In this document: piece by piece, positions 60,201 through 64,000 of the stretch
Layout of the letters: each line of letters starts with the position of its first letter
Position numbering within the stretch: the stretch's first letter is position 1
Assembly (NCBI GenBank): GCA_033782935.1
Contig: JAWQEG010001306.1
Location: forward strand, 1,240,001 to 1,304,000
DNA from: Petrolisthes cinctipes
Lineage: Eukaryota > Arthropoda > Malacostraca > Decapoda > Porcellanidae
Direction: 5' to 3'
Length of the DNA stretch: 64,000 nt
Translations under genes and position numbers: made by a program
The notes under the pieces: generated by a model
Database searches by the model: none
What the model was told of the DNA's origin: nothing
The model's input: only the letters and a program-made list of their open reading frames with translations

Positions 60201-62511
60201 ATCGATATCTCAAATTCAGTCCCAAAACACCCGAAAATTCGATATTTAGAGGTCCCAGAAGGTATCTGTACATGCTTACTCCGTGTTAGAGTATTTTCAA
60301 AATACAGGCCAAAAACATACTGAAAATCGATCTTTTAGGTGCCCAAAAGTCGATATGTGCATGCATCTTCTGTACCCGTTTATATCTCAAATTCTGGCCC
60401 TAAACACCCGAAAATTCGATATTTTGGGGTCCCAGAAGCGATCTGTACATGCCTACTCCGTGTTAGAGTATTTTCAAAATTCAGGCCCAAAACATGCTGA
60501 AAATCGATATTTTTGGTGCCCAAAGTCAATATGTGCATGCATCTTCAGTACCCGTTTATATCTCAAATATAGGCTCAAAACACCCGAAAATTCAATATTT
60601 TGGGGTCCCAGAAGCAATCTGTACATGCCTACTCCGTGTTAGAGTATTTTCAAAATAAAGGCCCAAAACATGCTGAAAATCGATATTTTAGATGCCCAAA
60701 GTCAATATGTGCATGTATCTTCTGTACCCGTTTATATCTCAAATTCAGGCTCAAAACACCCGAAAATTCAATATTTTGGGGTCCCAGAAGCAATCTGTAC
60801 ATGCCTACTCAGTGCTAGAATATTTTCAAAATATAGGCTAAAAACATGCTAAAAATCGATCTTTTAGGTGCCAAAAAGTCGATATCTCAAATTCAGTCCC
60901 AAAACACCCGAAAATTCGATATTTAGGGGTCCCAGAAGCGATCTGTACATGCCTACTCCGTGTTAGAGTATTTTCAATATACATGCTCAAAACATACTGA
61001 AAATCGATCTTTTAGGTGCACAAAAGTCGATATGTGCATGCATCTTCAGTACCCGTTTATATCTCAAATTCAGGCTCAAAACACCCGAAAATTCAATATT
61101 TTGGGGTCCCAGAAGCAATCTGTACATGCCTACTCAGTGTTAGAGTATTTTCAAAATACAGGCCCAAAACATGCTGAAAATCGATATTTTAGATGCCCAA
61201 AGTCAATATGTGCATGTATTTTCTGTACCCGTTTATATCTCAAATTCAGGCTCAAAACACCCGAAAATTCAATATTTTGGGGTCCCAGAAGCAATCTGTA
61301 CATGCCTACACAGTGCTAGAATATTTTCAAAATATAGGCTAAAAACATGCTAAAAATCGACATTTTAGGTGTCAAAAAATCGATATCTCAAATTCAGTCC
61401 CAAAACACCCGAAAATTCGATATTTAGAGGTCCCAGAAGGTATCTGTACATGCCTACTCCGTGTTAGAGTATTTTCAAAATACAGGCCCAAAATATACTG
61501 AAAATCGATCTTTTAGGTGCCCAAAAGTCGATATGTGCATGCATCTTCTGTACCCGTTTATATCTCAAATTCTGGCCCTAAACACCCGAAAATTCGATAT
61601 TTTGGGGTCCCAGAAGCGATCTGTACATGCCTACTCCGTGTTAGAGTATTTTCAAAATTCAGGCCCAAAACATGCTGAAAATCGATATTTTTGGTGCCCA
61701 AAGTCAATATGTGCATGTATCTTCTGTACCCGTTTATATCTCAAATTCAGGCTCAAAACACCCGAAATTTCAATATTTTGGGGTCCCAGAAGCAATCTGT
61801 ACATGCCTACTCAGTGCTAGAATATTTTCAAAATATAGGCTAAAAACATGCTAAAAATCGATCTTTTAGGTGCCAAAAAGTCGATATCTCAAATTCAGTC
61901 CCAAAACACCCGAAAATTCGATATTTAGGGGTCCCAGAAGCGATCTGTACATGCCTACTCCGTGTTAGAGTATTTTCAAAATACATGCTCAAAACATACT
62001 GAAAATCGATCTTTTAGGTGCACAAAAGTCGATATGTGTATGCATCTTCAGTACTCGTTTATATCTCAAATTCAGGCTCAAAACACCCGAAAATTCAATA
62101 TTTTGGGGTCCCAGAAGCAATCTGTACATGCCTACTCAGTGTTAGAGTATTTTCAAAATACAGGCCCAAAACATGCTGAAAATCGATATTTTAGATGCCC
62201 AAAGTCAATATGTGCATGTATCTTCTGTACCCGTTTATATCTCAAATTCAGGCTCAAAACACCCGAAAATTCAATATTTTGGGGTCCCAGAAGCAATCTG
62301 TACATGCCTACACAGTGCTAGAATATTTTCAAAATATAGGCTAAAAACATGCTAAAAATCGACATTTTAGGTGCCAAAAAATCGATATCTCAAATTCAGT
62401 CCCAATACACCCGAAAATTCGATATTTAGAGGTCCGAGAAGGTATCTGTACATGCCTACTCCGTGATAGAGTATTTTCAAAATACAGGCCAAAAACATAC
62501 TGAAAATCGAT

Positions 62512-62654
62512 TATATTTTGAAAATATTCTAGCACTGTACAGATTGCTTCTGGGACCCCAAAATATTGAATTTTCGGGTGTTTTGAGCCTGAATTTGAGA
62601 TATAAACGGGTACAGAAGATACATGCACATATTGACTTTGGGCACCAAAAATAT
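62512..62654 (-). repeat. Inverted satellite fragment, copy 2
   Basis: Same inverted fragment with the same two junctions as at 57060, exactly 5452 bp downstream. The monomer to its left differs: a type A monomer ('aggccaaaaacatactg') instead of type B ('aggcccaaaacatgctg'). The junction was therefore copied into a different neighbour rather than created twice. Confidence 0.9.
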
Positions 62655-64000
62655 GTGCATGCATCTTCTGTACCCGTTTATATCTCAAATTCTGGCCCTA
62701 AACACCCGAAAATTCGATATTTTGGGGTCCCAGAAGCGATCTGTACATGCCTACTCCGTGTTAGAGTATTTTCCAAATTCAGGCCCAAAACATGCTAAAA
62801 ATCGATATTTTTGGCACACAAAGTCAATATGTGCATGTATCTTCTGTACCCGTTTATATCTCAAATTCAGGCTCAAAACACCCGAAAATTCAATATTTTG
62901 GGGTCCCAGAAGCAATCTGTACATGCTTACTCAGTGCTAGAATATTTTCAAAATATAGGCTAAAAACATGCTAAAAATCGATCTTTTAGGTGCCAAAAAG
63001 TCGATATCTCAAATTCAGTCCCAAAACACCCGAAAATTCGATATTTAGGGGTCCCAGAAGCGATCTGTACATGCCTACTCCGTGTTAGAGTATTTTCAAA
63101 ATACATGCTCAAAACATACTGAAAATCGATCTTTTAGGTGCACAAAAGTCGATATGTGCATGCATCTTCAGTACCCGTTTATATCTTAAATTCAGGCTCA
63201 AAACACCCGAAAATTCAATATTTTGGGGTCCCAGAAGCAATCTGTACATGCCTACACAGTGCTAGAATATTTTCAAAATATAGGCTAAAAACATGCTAAA
63301 AATCGACATTTTAGGTGCCAAAAAATCGATATCTCAAATTCAGTCCCAAAACACCCGAAAATTCGATATTTAGAGGTCCCAGAAGGTATCTGTACATGCT
63401 TACTCCGTGTTAGAGTATTTTCAAAATACAGGCCAAAAACATACTGAAAATCGATCTTTTAGGTGCCCAAAAGTCGATATGTGCATGCATCTTCTGTACC
63501 CGTTTATATCTCAAATTCTGGCCCTAAACACCCGAAAATTCGATATTTTGGGGTCCCAGAAGCGATCTGTACATGCCTACTCCGTGTTAGAGTATTTTCA
63601 AATTTCAGGCCCAAAACATGCTGAAAATCGATATTTTTGGTGCCCAAAGTCAATATGTGCATGTATCTTCTGTAGCCGTTTATATCTCAAATTCAGGCTC
63701 AAAACACCCGAAAATTCAATATTTTGGGGTCCCAGAAGCAATCTGTACATGCCTACTTAGTGCTAGAATATTTTCAAAATATAGGCTAAAAACATGCTAA
63801 AAATCGATCTTTTAGGTCCCAAAAAGTCGATATCTCGAATTCAGTCCCAAAACACCCGAAAATTCGATATTTAGGGGTCCCAGAAGCGATCTGTACATGC
63901 CTACTCCGTGTTAGAGTATTTTCAAAATACATGCTCAAAACATACTGAAAATCGATCTTTTAGGTGCACAAAAGTCGATATGTGCATGCATCTTCAGTAC

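Larger units (their letters stand above)
55624..63990. repeat. Large direct duplication with two offsets (about 4627 and 5452 bp)
   Basis: The block around 55624-57050 recurs at about 60253-61680 (55654 and 60283 are 4629 apart; 56333 and 60960 are 4627 apart, the change being a 2-bp insertion near 56088). The block 57050-58540, including an inverted fragment, recurs at 62502-63990 with an offset of 5452 (57955 and 63407). The jump in offset means the second copy holds about 825 bp of extra satellite between the two homologous blocks. Confidence 0.8.
46622..64000. repeat. Satellite DNA array, right arm
   Basis: Same satellite, same orientation and same A/B/C monomers as 1-39160, resuming inside the monomer interrupted at 39160. 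It runs to the window edge, so the array continues beyond it. Local variants (fused A/B monomers, a 15-bp deletion at about 47238 and 48902) are also found just left of the insert at about 38122, which supports one continuous array before insertion. Stretches 46622-49726 and 51581-55623 hold ordinary monomers with scattered small indels. Two short segments are inverted (57060-57202 and 62512-62654). Confidence 0.98.

Noticed and set aside
1..64000. CRISPR array from regularly spaced repeats
   Set aside because: Repeats are contiguous 148-177-bp monomers with no unique spacers, and the insert is a eukaryotic retrotransposon with spliceosomal introns.

Overview
The window is eukaryotic and very probably from an animal. 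It is a long AT-rich satellite DNA array, 1-39160 and 46622-64000, split by one GC-rich 7.46-kb retrotransposon of the DIRS order (tyrosine-recombinase retrotransposon) at 39161-46621. I see no host gene, tRNA, rRNA or CRISPR array. The species cannot be named from the sequence. The zinc-binding N-terminus of the element's Gag and its spliced genes recall DIRS elements of invertebrates such as crustaceans, but that is only an impression.

Satellite: the basic higher-order unit is 501 bp, made of three related monomers in the order A (177 bp), B (176 bp), C (148 bp). C differs from A and B mainly by a 29-bp deletion flanked by ATAT. Units lose or gain single monomers (325, 677 bp) or carry small diagnostic deletions (491, 483 bp). 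Above this lie larger direct repeats of 3333, 3479 (about three copies) and 3616 bp in the left arm, and 1001, about 4627 and 5452 bp in the right arm. They show repeated recent amplification by unequal exchange or conversion. Two copies of one inverted satellite fragment (57060-57202, 62512-62654) are the only strand switches I found. The many 60-127-codon open frames in the array arise because 501 is a multiple of three and are not genes.

Retrotransposon (plus strand): left inverted terminal repeat (39161-39381), 5' leader, gag in three exons (stop at 42544), a reverse transcriptase/RNase H frame in two exons (to 44632), an overlapping tyrosine recombinase frame (to 45612), AATAAA (45707), a G-tract-rich 3' region, an internal complementary region (46209-46309), the right inverted repeat (46363-46582) and a 39-bp right-only extension. 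The internal complementary region is an exact 101-bp reverse complement of the element's two ends joined head to tail, as expected for templating a circular DNA intermediate. Insertion into the satellite is exact to the base, with no target duplication or loss, as expected for tyrosine-recombinase integration. Frames are open, catalytic residues are present and the inverted repeats differ at only about three positions, so this is a young and possibly still competent copy.

How the parts work together: Gag would package the RNA. RT/RNase H would copy it, using the inverted repeats and internal complementary region to make a closed circle. The recombinase would then insert the circle at a short match in the target, here inside a 15-bp palindrome of the satellite C monomer.
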